From Neorhizobium galegae bv. officinalis (lineage in GTDB: Bacteria > Pseudomonadota > Alphaproteobacteria > Rhizobiales > Rhizobiaceae), in the NCBI GenBank assembly GCA_000985875.1, contig CCRI01000018.1:62001-126000 (forward strand): a stretch of 64,000 bases of DNA, in the 5' to 3' direction. The first letter of the stretch is position 1. Each line of letters opens with the position of its first letter. Made by a program: the position numbers and the translations under genes. This document shows, piece after piece, positions 26,741 through 34,405 of the stretch. The notes beneath the pieces were generated by a model. It did no database searches and was not told the origin of the DNA. It worked only from the letters and a program-made list of their open reading frames with translations.

Positions 26741-27562
26741 TCAGCCGACAGGTGCCGCCGGCAGGGCACGCTTGTGCGCACTCGCCCGATACGTTCCAAC
26801 AATCCGCAGTCGTGCGGCGTCAGTGACCGCCTTGCCTTCCAAGAAATTGTCGATCTCATCATAGGTCACGCCATAAACGTCTTCATCAGGACGAAGGGGG
26901 GCGTCGGATTCAAGATCGGCAGTGGGAACTTTAAACACCAGCTCCGACGGCGCCCCCAAATGCTCGGCAATCGCTCTGACCCGGCGCTTCGTCAGGCCGG
27001 CAAGGGGCAATATGTCGGCCGCTCCGTCGCCAAATTTGGTGAAGAACCCCATCAGGGCTTCCGCAGCCTGGTCCGTTCCGATGACGAGACCGCCGGTCGC
27101 GCCAGCCAACGCGTACTGAGCGATCATCCTTTGACGCGCTTTGATGTTACCGAGATGGAAATGTTTTCGAGCCGGCTCGACCAGATCGTCACCCTCGACC
27201 ATAACCGCTTCGAGCATAGCGTCGGCGGCAGGTCTGATGTCGATCGTGACGACACGATCCGGTTCGATCACGGCAAGTGACTTCTGCGCATCCGACTCAT
27301 CCGCTTGGACACCATAGGGCAATCTTACAGCGATAAATTTGGCGTCGTATCCATCAGCGCGAAGAACTGCGACTGCCTTTTGCGCAAGCAATCCCGCAGT
27401 GAGAGAGTCGACACCACCGCTTATGCCCAGAACGAAGCTTCGGCATGACGACTGGCGCAGGTAGCTGCTCAGGAACTGGATGCGCTGGCGCACCTCGAGC
27501 TCCGCATCGAAATCGACGGTCACGCCGAGCGCTGCTGATATCGATTGCTGTTCTTCGTCCAT
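26741..27562 (-). CDS. nadE: Ammonia-dependent NAD+ synthetase
   Basis: This is a 273-aa protein close to the length of the short, ammonia-using NadE enzymes. It shows the ATP-PP loop LGISGGVDSLTAGLLAQ (about 47-63), GTDQAAEALMGFFTKFGDGA (about 170-189) and the end segment DEDVYGVTYDEIDNFLEG. It converts nicotinate adenine dinucleotide to NAD+ in the cytoplasm. GAGGAG lies six bases before ATG 27562; the ATG at 27568 directly abuts that site and is less likely. The gene is probably a second copy carried on the plasmid. Confidence 0.9.
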   Translation of the reverse strand: MDEEQQSISAALGVTVDFDAELEVRQRIQFLSSYLRQSSCRSFVLGISGGVDSLTAGLLAQKAVAVLRADGYDAKFIAVRLPYGVQADESDAQKSLAVIEPDRVVTIDIRPAADAMLEAVMVEGDDLVEPARKHFHLGNIKARQRMIAQYALAGATGGLVIGTDQAAEALMGFFTKFGDGAADILPLAGLTKRRVRAIAEHLGAPSELVFKVPTADLESDAPLRPDEDVYGVTYDEIDNFLEGKAVTDAARLRIVGTYRASAHKRALPAAPVG

Positions 27563-27606
27563 TTGCATCTCCTCACAGGCGTGGGCTGACGATCGTTCAA
27601 AGAGAT

Positions 27607-27852
27607 CTATGAAAGCAGCGGTTGGTCTTGCTTCCAATCGCGATACGGCGCCAGTTTCTGTCCGGGGAACCGGCGTTCGATTTCCTCTTCCACCAGCGCG
27701 ATGCGGGCGAGGGTTTCGTCGTGATCGCCGACATCGTCCTCGCTATGTCTTTCCAGCGAGTGCATGGCGGTGAACACTTCATCGCTCGTCATGGCCTCAA
27801 GTCGGGATGAGAAGTCTGAGACATCATCCTGCAAGTAATTGTTAGCGTTCAT
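27607..27852 (-). CDS. Small acidic protein of unknown function
   Basis: This 81-aa acidic protein (MNANNYLQDDVSDFSSRLEA start) is preceded by a strong GGAGGAG site six bases before its ATG. A helical segment, HDETLARIALVEEEIERRFP, occupies residues 44-63. No motif or family is recognised. It lies 44 bp upstream of nadE on the same strand and could share its transcript. Confidence 0.55.
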   Translation of the reverse strand: MNANNYLQDDVSDFSSRLEAMTSDEVFTAMHSLERHSEDDVGDHDETLARIALVEEEIERRFPGQKLAPYRDWKQDQPLLS

Positions 27853-27964
27853 CGCGAGCTCCTCCGTTCAATGAAGAAACCCTAAGCGGTTGAAAGTGTT
27901 CCCGGTCTTGGAACTTTGCCACACCGCGTTGGTTATCGAGGCATTGTTAAAAGGAGCTTCCCTC

Positions 27965-28498
27965 ATGAAAAGAACACTCATTCTTGCGTCCATCCTTCTC
28001 GCCACCGCTGGATCCGCCGCGCTTGCTCAGTCTGCTGCGGAGAAGACCGGCGTCAACTCCGTCATGGGCGTCGCCCCGAAGACTGAAGATTTCGTCCTCG
28101 AGGCAGCAAGCAGCGACATGTTCGAAATCGAGTCCAGTAAGGTTGCCCTGGAGCGATCTGACGAGAAGACCAAGGCGTTCGCGCAGCAGATGCTGGCTGA
28201 CCACCAAAAGACATCCGACGAGTTAAAAGCCATGGTGACCTCCGGCAAGGTGAAGGCAACAATCCCAACCGCCATGTCTTCGGCTCACCAGGGCATGCTC
28301 GACGACCTGAAGAAGCTTCAGGGTGACGATTTCACCAAGCAGTATCACTCCGATCAGGAAGACGTGCATGAAGATGCGGTCGATCTGTTCAAGCGCTACG
28401 GCGACGAGGGCGAGAATGCCGAGTTGAAAGCCTGGGCGGCAAAAACCCGGCCGGCGCTGGAACACCATCTGCAGATGGCAACGGATATGAACAAATAA
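27965..28498 (+). CDS. Exported DUF4142 protein
   Basis: This is a 177-aa protein with a clear signal peptide (MKRTLILASILLATAGSAAL, then AQ, cleavage near residue 22). The mature part is a ferritin-like helical domain: DFVLEAASSDMFEIESSKVA, then AFAQQMLADHQKTSDELKAM, and FTKQYHSDQEDVHEDAVDLF. These are the standard DUF4142 helices with His residues that may face a metal pocket. ATG 27965 has AAAAGGAG upstream; the longer frame from 27890 would bury the signal peptide. DUF4142 proteins are periplasmic or outer-membrane-associated and of unknown function. Confidence 0.85.
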   Translation: MKRTLILASILLATAGSAALAQSAAEKTGVNSVMGVAPKTEDFVLEAASSDMFEIESSKVALERSDEKTKAFAQQMLADHQKTSDELKAMVTSGKVKATIPTAMSSAHQGMLDDLKKLQGDDFTKQYHSDQEDVHEDAVDLFKRYGDEGENAELKAWAAKTRPALEHHLQMATDMNK

Positions 28499-28509
28499 CA
28501 GAGTCTCCT

Positions 28510-28540
28510 GCCCTCGCTAGTTCGCCTCGCGGGGGCATTT
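28510..28540 (+). terminator. Possible intrinsic terminator after the DUF4142 gene
   Basis: The arms GCCCTCGC (28510-28517) and GCGGGGGC (28529-28536) pair over eight positions with one G-T pair and are followed by ATTTCTTT. It starts twelve bases after the DUF4142 stop. The T tract is short, so efficiency is uncertain. Confidence 0.55.
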
Positions 28541-28554
28541 CTTTGGGCAACGCC

Positions 28555-29517
28555 ATGCTGATCGGCTACCACGCTTCTCACGAACAATTCGCGCCAAGCC
28601 AGCTGCTCGCCTATGTGCAGGCTGCTGAGCGAGTAGGCTTCCAAGCCATCATGACGTCGGATCATCTAGCGCCGTGGAGCAAGAGACAGGGAAACTCTGG
28701 AAATAACTGGGCTTGCGGGGCAGCGATGGCGAGGACGAGCTTGCCGTTCGGGTCTCTCGCGATACTAGGTGGCTGGCGTTACCATCCGGTGGTTTTGGCC
28801 CATCTCGTCGCCACTTTGAGCGAGATGTTTCCCGGGCGTCTGCGATGGATTGCCCTTGGAAGCGGGGAAGCCCTCAATGAAAATGCGGTTGGGCGCGGTT
28901 GGCCCAACAAGGCGGAACGAAATGAGAGATTAGAAACAGGTGCAGAAATCATCCGTGCTCTGCTTGCAGGTGAGACGGTGGCCTCTGACCACCAACATCT
29001 CAAGACAGAGGAGGCAATGCTATGGTCCCTTCCAGAAAAGCCACCACTGTTGTTGGGCGCTGCGCTTTCTGAACAGACCGCAGCCCGTCTTGGCATGTGG
29101 GCAGATGGGCTGGTGACAGTGCGGAAAACCCCAGGCGAAATGAAGCAGATGGTCGAGGCATTTCAAGCAAGCGGCGGGGCCGGAAAGCCGCTTGCCCTGC
29201 AGCTTCAGGTATCTTGGGCATCCACCATAGATGAGGCTCGAATGGCGGCCTGGCATGAGTGGCGCAATGCGGCAGTAAAGCCAAATCTGCTGGCCGAACT
29301 TAAGACGCCGAGGGAGTTCGATGCCGCGTCACGCGAGGTGATGCTTGAGGAAATCGACAACTTCATACCGTTGATTACGCGCGGCACAGAACTTGTAGAA
29401 TTGGTCGAAGAGTGCGCGGCATGTGGCTTCGACGAGCTCTACGTCCATAACGTTTCTCGTGATCAGCACGGTTTTATAAGATTCGTTGCCGAGAAGGTGT
29501 TCAGCATGCTGAAGTAA
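28555..29517 (+). CDS. LLM-class flavin-dependent oxidoreductase
   Basis: This 320-aa enzyme has the luciferase-like TIM-barrel signature of the non-F420 subgroup: IGYHASHEQFAPSQLLAYVQ (N-terminus), MTSDHLAPWS (about 33-42), SLAILGGWRYHPVVLAHLVA, MFPGRLRWIALGSGEALNEN (about 86-105) and the end FDELYVHNVSRDQHGFIRFV. It probably uses reduced FMN to oxidise a small organic substrate that cannot be named. ATG 28555 was chosen; a TTG at 28543 extends it by four residues and no strong ribosome site distinguishes them. It converges on repC. Confidence 0.85.
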   Translation: MLIGYHASHEQFAPSQLLAYVQAAERVGFQAIMTSDHLAPWSKRQGNSGNNWACGAAMARTSLPFGSLAILGGWRYHPVVLAHLVATLSEMFPGRLRWIALGSGEALNENAVGRGWPNKAERNERLETGAEIIRALLAGETVASDHQHLKTEEAMLWSLPEKPPLLLGAALSEQTAARLGMWADGLVTVRKTPGEMKQMVEAFQASGGAGKPLALQLQVSWASTIDEARMAAWHEWRNAAVKPNLLAELKTPREFDAASREVMLEEIDNFIPLITRGTELVELVEECAACGFDELYVHNVSRDQHGFIRFVAEKVFSMLK

Positions 29518-29529
29518 CGTAATAGCTGG

Positions 29530-29547
29530 CCGTCATACCCCTGACGG
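29530..29547. terminator. Hairpin between convergent LLM gene and repC
   Basis: CCGTCA and TGACGG form a perfect six-pair stem with a TACCCC loop, 13 bases after the LLM stop. No T run follows on either strand, so terminator function is only suggested. Confidence 0.35.
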
Positions 29548-29646
29548 AAGGGTTCTTACGGTTAAATGCCAAACGACATCTCCTCTCCTTTCTGCAAATT
29601 TCTCGAAAACGTTCCAGCTGTTTCTTTAAAATCAACGAGTTAGTAT

Positions 29647-29662
29647 GTCGTCAGCTGACTAC
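29647..29662. promoter_or_regulatory. parS: parS-like site downstream of repC
   Basis: GTCGTCAGCTGACTAC is palindromic at 14 of 16 positions around the core GTCAGCTGAC. The same 16-mer with one change lies between repA and repB. It resembles RepB-binding parS sites of repABC plasmids, whose half-sites flank a central GC. It sits 51 bp beyond the repC stop, within a 195-bp gap that otherwise holds a 23-codon plus-strand frame starting ATGTCG at 29645. Confidence 0.6.
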
Positions 29663-29712
29663 ATCTCCCTGACCGCCGCCCAAGCGTGGCGCCTGGCACA
29701 CCTCAAGGGTGG

Positions 29713-30924
29713 TTAGGCTCGCATCGCGCCGCCGGAGTTCGCTTTCAGCAGCGCCATTAGCATCGGTCCGAGCGAAAATTCACCGCGCCGGGTCCTAGAG
29801 GTCAAGTCTCGCAGATATCCCCCGGCCGAATTGATATGCCCTGCCCGCTCCAGTATCGCTGCGATCGCGACGGCGGCATTCTCGGCGCCCATGACCTCAC
29901 AAGCATCTTGATAGGCTGAAGCGCTTACTCCCAAGGTCGAGCGGACAACGACCGCGGCGGACATGAGGTCTCGCCAGCCTCGAACCTCGCCGCCTGGTGC
30001 ATAAGCTGCAATTTCAGGGCAGGCTCGCATGACCAATCCAATAGGAAATGTCTTCAGCGTCTCGGCATGCCGCACAAGATTTTGCACCTTCTTCTCGCCC
30101 TGCTCTTTCTCAGAGCTAGGTTCAAGTTCAGTTATAGATTCGGTATTTGAATTCTGTATGTGGTGACGGATATCGCTATCATTGGTGTCGGATTCTTCCG
30201 AAAAAACTTGGCATTCCAGTATATTAAGAATGCCTTCCCGCAGGAGCGACAGTTCGTCCAGGATGGCTTCGAAGTCCGCTTTCGATTTAGCTGTCTTCAG
30301 CCTCGCTACTGCCGCAATATAGGCAGCTTCGATCATTGCCCAGTCGCCAGCCGCACCATCTTCAACCGCAGCAGTGATGAGCTTTCTAACGTCCCTGCGG
30401 GCGATGGTCGTGCGTTCTTTGACGAACTTCAGACGCCGAGCGTCTTCGGCCACCTGTTGCGCCATGAGAGCGAATTCTTCAGACCTTGCAAGCATGGGGC
30501 CTAGATTGAACCCATAAGCTGTCTCCACAGCACCATCCTTGGAACGCCTCACGTAGCGCTTGCCGTTGGGGCTGTCGTTGCGATTAATCAACCCTGCATC
30601 TACCAACACAGCTAGGTTCTCTCTCAGGGTCGTGCCGGCAATACCGTTTGCTCGAGCGATCAACTGGGCATTAGACGGAAAGACCACGAGGTTTTCGTCG
30701 TGATTGAGTTGCGCCTCGGGATAAAATGATAGGAGAGCGTTGAGTACGGCTAGCGCACGATCGCGTAAGCCAAGAAGCGTTCGTGCGTCGCAAACGTCAC
30801 GGTACACTTTCCACTTATCCGCAGACTTCCCCTCCCGAATCTCTGATGTCTTGAACTGGGCCTTGACCAACGCAAGCGTCATCGGCCGCCGCCCAAAGGG
30901 CGTCGTTACACTTCCATTTTGCAT
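29713..30924 (-). CDS. repC: Replication initiator RepC
   Basis: This is a 403-aa initiator typical of repABC plasmids. The N-terminal VTTPFGRRPMTLALVKAQFK is close to a fixed signature of RepC, followed by a winged-helix region (SNAQLIARANGIAGTTLREN, LAVLVDAGLINRNDSPNGKR, about 105-145) and the conserved C-terminal SAYQDACEVMGAENAAVAIA, HINSAGGYLRDLT. RepC binds the origin inside its own gene. Its synthesis is limited by the small antisense RNA encoded on the opposite strand just upstream. The start ATG has a weak AGGTGAAAG site, as expected for a gene under such control. Confidence 0.95.
   Translation of the reverse strand: MQNGSVTTPFGRRPMTLALVKAQFKTSEIREGKSADKWKVYRDVCDARTLLGLRDRALAVLNALLSFYPEAQLNHDENLVVFPSNAQLIARANGIAGTTLRENLAVLVDAGLINRNDSPNGKRYVRRSKDGAVETAYGFNLGPMLARSEEFALMAQQVAEDARRLKFVKERTTIARRDVRKLITAAVEDGAAGDWAMIEAAYIAAVARLKTAKSKADFEAILDELSLLREGILNILECQVFSEESDTNDSDIRHHIQNSNTESITELEPSSEKEQGEKKVQNLVRHAETLKTFPIGLVMRACPEIAAYAPGGEVRGWRDLMSAAVVVRSTLGVSASAYQDACEVMGAENAAVAIAAILERAGHINSAGGYLRDLTSRTRRGEFSLGPMLMALLKANSGGAMRA
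30110..30240. other. AT-rich stretch inside repC, candidate oriV
   Basis: Within repC the composition turns clearly AT-rich around ATAGATTCGGTATTTGAATT and the bases that follow. In repABC plasmids the replication origin lies in an AT-rich part of repC, so this is the best candidate here. No iterons are visible. Confidence 0.45.
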
Positions 30925-31019
30925 TTTTCTTTCACCTTTCGATCGGCAAAAGAAATCCGCTCACCAAAACGGTGCCAAAGACTCTTGACTGGGATTCATG
31001 GAAATGCGATTCTCAGGCT

Positions 31020-31073
31020 GCTTAGACCAATGAGAGAGGCTTCCACGACGGCAACGTTTGGGGGCCTTTTTCT
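31020..31073 (+). ncRNA. Counter-transcribed RNA (inc-alpha) between repB and repC
   Basis: On the plus strand, opposite to repABC, TTGACT (30985-30990) and GATTCT (31008-31013) are 17 bases apart and form a credible promoter. About 17 bases into the transcript, AGGCTTCC (31037-31044) pairs with GGGGGCCT (31060-31067), including two G-T pairs, followed by a T run, giving an intrinsic terminator. Position, orientation and size match the ctRNA that limits RepC synthesis in all repABC plasmids. The exact ends are estimated. Confidence 0.8.
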
Positions 31074-31092
31074 TTTGCGGTTTCTTCCTTCT

Positions 31093-32097
31093 CTAACTTT
31101 CGGATCCAGACGCGCTCTGCCGGAAGTGCTCGTAGAGATCGGGGATACGATCCATCACGAATTTGGCAAATGCCTCGTCTCGCTCTCTATCAATTTGGAT
31201 CTTGCAAACCTTACCTGTGACAGCGAGGGTCGCAATCTCGGCTCCGTCTGAAGACTTAGCGATAAGGGCAGGAGTCTCCACCGAGGCCAGTTTATCAACT
31301 GCCTTAACAGCACGAAGTACCGCTATGAAGCGATCATCCGAGTTCCTGTAGATGAAAGGCTTGTCATTCACCGCCTTGCGAGCTTTGGTTTCCGCCTCCT
31401 TGCTCTTCAAGAGGTCGGCAAGCTCTTGCCACCGCGGACGCCCAATTTTTGGAGCTCTACCGATCGATTCGGTCAACCAAGCCGGCACCGCACGACCTAT
31501 ATTAATCAGCTTCGACGCTTCCTGACGATCAACTGACAAGGCAGTTTGAATGAGCGCGCGATCAAATCCTCCTTCCTCAAGCTTCAGCGCGAACATTGAT
31601 CGTTCGATGAATGTGAGATCTTCGCGGGCAGAATTTTCGATGCCCTGGGCAACCACCAGACGGTCGTCTTCGAGCTCGCGCACGTAAGCCTTGACTTTGA
31701 TGCCGAGCTCACTGGCAGCGCGCACACGGCGATGGCCGTAGGCTATTTGATAGCGGCCGGTCTCGGTTGGATGGCTGCGAACGAGGACAGGCATTTCCTG
31801 GCCGTTCTCCAGGAAGGAGGTCTTGAGTACTTCGACAGCCGTCGGATCCTGATCCGCGAAACGATCAGCGAAAGGAGAGGGGTCAATAAGTGAGGGATCG
31901 AGCTCAATCGGCAGCGCGCCTTCTGCGACCCGCTGCTTGAGTTCTTCGTAATCTCTCTCAACTTCCGAGAAAGTGTCTTTCAAGGACCGCACCGCGCCTG
32001 ACGCGACACGCTGCATCGGTTGACGGGTCTCCGCCGTCGGCACCACATCAGGCCCAGCGGCAAAGAGATTGCGAACTGATTGAGTTCGTTTGCTCAT
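31093..32097 (-). CDS. repB: Partition protein RepB (ParB family)
   Basis: This 334-aa ParB-type protein begins MSKRTQSVRNLFAAGPDVVP. The ParB nuclease-like fold carries SLIDPSPFADRFADQDPTAV and YQIAYGHRRVRAASELGIKV (about 115-134), and the DNA-binding helix-turn-helix follows (DRALIQTALSVDRQEASKLI). GGAG lies eight bases before ATG 32097; the longer frame from 32139 runs over the parS-like site. It binds parS-like sites and couples them to RepA for plasmid segregation. Confidence 0.93.
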   Translation of the reverse strand: MSKRTQSVRNLFAAGPDVVPTAETRQPMQRVASGAVRSLKDTFSEVERDYEELKQRVAEGALPIELDPSLIDPSPFADRFADQDPTAVEVLKTSFLENGQEMPVLVRSHPTETGRYQIAYGHRRVRAASELGIKVKAYVRELEDDRLVVAQGIENSAREDLTFIERSMFALKLEEGGFDRALIQTALSVDRQEASKLINIGRAVPAWLTESIGRAPKIGRPRWQELADLLKSKEAETKARKAVNDKPFIYRNSDDRFIAVLRAVKAVDKLASVETPALIAKSSDGAEIATLAVTGKVCKIQIDRERDEAFAKFVMDRIPDLYEHFRQSASGSES

Positions 32098-32147
32098 CTC
32101 TGATCTCCCCGGTAAAAAAGTTGCCCTTGTATGCGCCATGACGTGGT

Positions 32148-32163
32148 GTCGTCAGCTGACAAC
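32148..32163. promoter_or_regulatory. parS: parS-like site between repA and repB
   Basis: GTCGTCAGCTGACAAC (reverse complement GTTGTCAGCTGACGAC) shares 15 of 16 bases with the site downstream of repC. It lies in the 103-bp repA-repB gap. Half of it matches the GTTnnnnGCnnnnAAC consensus reported for RepB centromere sites. Confidence 0.65.
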
Positions 32164-32200
32164 AAGCTAAACGATTGATTCTTTTGATCGTGAAGCATAA

Positions 32201-33409
32201 TCATCTACCCCACACATCATTGATTAAGCCGACAGCTTCATGGTTCACGGCATTGATCGATTCCATGGCGCGATCGTAAGTCGACCGACCTACAGCACCA
32301 CGCGAAAGCTCATAGAGCGATTGTTTGGTCAAACCGGCATTGGCGATCGCAGTTGATTTCCAGGCTGCTGCAGCCATTACATCAGTTCCGAATACGTCGC
32401 GAAGCAGACCGACGATTTCCTGTTCAGGGACGTCTCGCGGGTCATGGCGGGTAACAAGGAACCTTAGGAAATCATAATCGAGCTTGCCGCCAGCTTCCTC
32501 GATGACGGATACAAGATCGGACGTCATGAGAAGGAACTGGCTCATAGACGCGACGTCCACCATTTGCGGATGAACGGTCACAATCATGCCTGTCGCAGCA
32601 TTAAGGGCGCCCATAGTGAGGAATCCCAGCTGGGGCGGGCAGTCGATGACGACGATATCGTATTCATCTTCAACCTGATTGATGGCGCTCGCGACACGCC
32701 TGAAGAATAGATCTTCCGGCCGTCCTCGGTTCTGAAGCATGAAGCGAGGCGTCTGGTGTTCAAACTCCATCAATTCGAGATTTCCCGGGACAATGCTGAT
32801 GCCCGTGAAGTAGGTCGAACGGATCACATCCTTCATCGGCACGCGCTGGTCGTCGTACCTGATTGCGCCATAGATGGTGGCATTCTCAGCAACATCAAAC
32901 TCGGGTTGATACCCGAACATCGCGGAAAGCGATGCCTGAGGATCGAGATCGATTGCGAGAACCCTGTAACCCTGAAGTGCCAAACCCTGTGCGAGATAAA
33001 GTGAGGTCGTAGTTTTGGCCGACCCGCCCTTGAAGTTTGCGACTGTTATGATCTGAAGCTTGTCACCTTCACGGCGACGCGGCCAAAATCTCCCAGCCTC
33101 TTTCGGACGCGCCTCAGCAAGGTATCGACGCAACTCGTTGATCTGCTCCAGAGTGTAAGAGCGGCGTCCTCCAGTACCAATATCCGGCGCCGGGCCGAGG
33201 CCATCCAGCGACAGTTGCCGTAGGTACCCATCAGACACGCCAACTATCTCGGCGACTTCGCCAGAAGTGAATGAACGTAGCGACTTTTGCGCTGTCGGCG
33301 GAAAGGCGCGCTCACCGACCGCACGGAGTCGCGCAGATAGCGCTTCAGCGCGCTGCGTGATATGTGCAGAGGTTGCTGCTCTACTAATGTGCCTGTCGAT
33401 CACGTTCAC
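32201..33409 (-). CDS. repA: Partition ATPase RepA (ParA family)
   Basis: This is a 402-aa ParA-type protein. The N-terminal MerR-like helix-turn-helix (FTSGEVAEIVGVSDGYLRQL, about 48-67) represses the repABC promoter. The ATPase part has the deviant Walker A ANFKGGSAKTTTSLYLAQGL (about 123-142) and IVVIDCPPQLGF (about 249). The start is GTG 33409 with GAGG five to eight bases upstream. First gene of repABC. A divergent 357-bp control region with two tra boxes separates it from traI, so copy number is probably raised by the quorum signal, as shown for Ti plasmids. Confidence 0.95.
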   Translation of the reverse strand: MNVIDRHISRAATSAHITQRAEALSARLRAVGERAFPPTAQKSLRSFTSGEVAEIVGVSDGYLRQLSLDGLGPAPDIGTGGRRSYTLEQINELRRYLAEARPKEAGRFWPRRREGDKLQIITVANFKGGSAKTTTSLYLAQGLALQGYRVLAIDLDPQASLSAMFGYQPEFDVAENATIYGAIRYDDQRVPMKDVIRSTYFTGISIVPGNLELMEFEHQTPRFMLQNRGRPEDLFFRRVASAINQVEDEYDIVVIDCPPQLGFLTMGALNAATGMIVTVHPQMVDVASMSQFLLMTSDLVSVIEEAGGKLDYDFLRFLVTRHDPRDVPEQEIVGLLRDVFGTDVMAAAAWKSTAIANAGLTKQSLYELSRGAVGRSTYDRAMESINAVNHEAVGLINDVWGR

Positions 33410-33611
33410 TTCAGCCTCAGGTTCAAGACGGTTTACAAGCGTCAGACGCGCTTATGCCGTCTCAAGATAACGCACGATTCTTCCAATGCTGCAAGAGAAT
33501 TAGAGTTAACAAGAAGTTAACGCAATTTCCTGAAACTGCGGCGTGGGTCAGAATTCCCAATATCTATCCGCAGGTTAGGCCGATTCGCGGAATGATATCT
33601 ATTCCTTGAGT

Positions 33612-33627
33612 TCTGCAGATCTGCAGA
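33612..33627. promoter_or_regulatory. tra box (TraR-type site), repA-proximal
   Basis: TCTGCAGATCTGCAGA is a perfect 16-bp palindrome containing GCAGATCTGC, the core of the TraR-binding tra box. It lies 203 bp from the repA start. Confidence 0.8.
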
Positions 33628-33690
33628 CAGAATCCTGTGGCTTTGCCAGGCTTGGGCAATCGAAGACCTAGTTCCAAGCCGACTCAGTTC

Positions 33691-33706
33691 TCTGCAGATC
33701 TGCAGA
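33691..33706. promoter_or_regulatory. tra box (TraR-type site), traI-proximal
   Basis: This is a second identical TCTGCAGATCTGCAGA palindrome, spaced 79 bp from the first and ending 60 bp before the traI ATG, a position suited to activating traI-trb. Confidence 0.8.
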
Positions 33707-33766
33707 TAGCCAGCCGCATTTTGAGATGATCTTTGTCCCGCATGTCCACATCATGCGGAGAGCATA

Positions 33767-34405
33767 ATGCAGATTCTGAGCGTTTCCCCGGATCGCTACG
33801 TCGATCGTTCAAATCTCCTGAAAAAGATGCACTGCTTGCGTGCCGCAGTCTTCCGCGAGCGTCTTGAGTGGGAAGTCACGATTACCGAGGCAGGAGAAAG
33901 AGACGAGTATGACGAACTCGACCCGACCTACATGCTTGCGGTCACTGGAGACGAGAGGGTAGTCGGCTGCGCCCGTCTGTTGCCGGCAATAGGCCCGACC
34001 ATGTTGGAACGGACGTTCCCGCAGTTGCTCGCAACCGGCTCGCTCAACGCCTCTGCCAGGATGATTGAGAGCTCCCGCTTTTGCGTCGACACATCTTTGC
34101 CCGGGGGCAGGGGAGAGGGCCAACTCCATTTCGCGACACTTACAATGTTTGCAGGCATCATCGAATGGTCGATGGCAAACGGCTACGACGAGATCGTCAC
34201 GGCAACCGACCTACGCTTCGAGCGCATCTTGAATCGGGCCGGATGGCCGATGCGGCGGATTGGAAATCCCAAGCCGATCGGCAACACAGTGGCCATCGCC
34301 GGGATACTACCGGCCGATCGCGCGAGCTTCGACCGCGTCTGCCCACCGGACTACCATTCGTTCATCGCCGAATATCCCAGCCGTCGGATCAGGAGCGCTG
34401 CGTGA
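33767..34405 (+). CDS. traI: Acyl-homoserine-lactone synthase TraI (LuxI family)
   Basis: This 212-aa LuxI-type enzyme shows the invariant residues: CLRAAVFRERLEWEV (Arg, Phe, Trp, about 22-36), ERDEYDELDPTYMLAVTGDE (two Asp in the active-site cleft, about 45-64), GCARLLPAIGPTML (about 67-80) and ESSRFCVD (Glu and Arg, about 100). It makes an N-acyl-homoserine lactone from S-adenosylmethionine and an acyl-ACP; the acyl chain cannot be read from the sequence. It heads the trb operon, its stop overlaps the trbB start, and it sits behind two tra boxes. No luxR-type receptor gene (traR) or traM is in the window. Confidence 0.93.
   Translation: MQILSVSPDRYVDRSNLLKKMHCLRAAVFRERLEWEVTITEAGERDEYDELDPTYMLAVTGDERVVGCARLLPAIGPTMLERTFPQLLATGSLNASARMIESSRFCVDTSLPGGRGEGQLHFATLTMFAGIIEWSMANGYDEIVTATDLRFERILNRAGWPMRRIGNPKPIGNTVAIAGILPADRASFDRVCPPDYHSFIAEYPSRRIRSAA

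Larger units (their letters stand above)
33410..33766. promoter_or_regulatory. Divergent repABC/traI control region
   Basis: No gene fits in these 357 bp. Besides two tra boxes they hold a pair of GTTAAC hexamers at 33505-33510 and 33516-33521, five bases apart, which may be part of the repA operator or promoter. The layout is that of Ti plasmids, where TraR activates both divergent operons. I cannot place the individual -35 and -10 elements with confidence. Confidence 0.6.
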
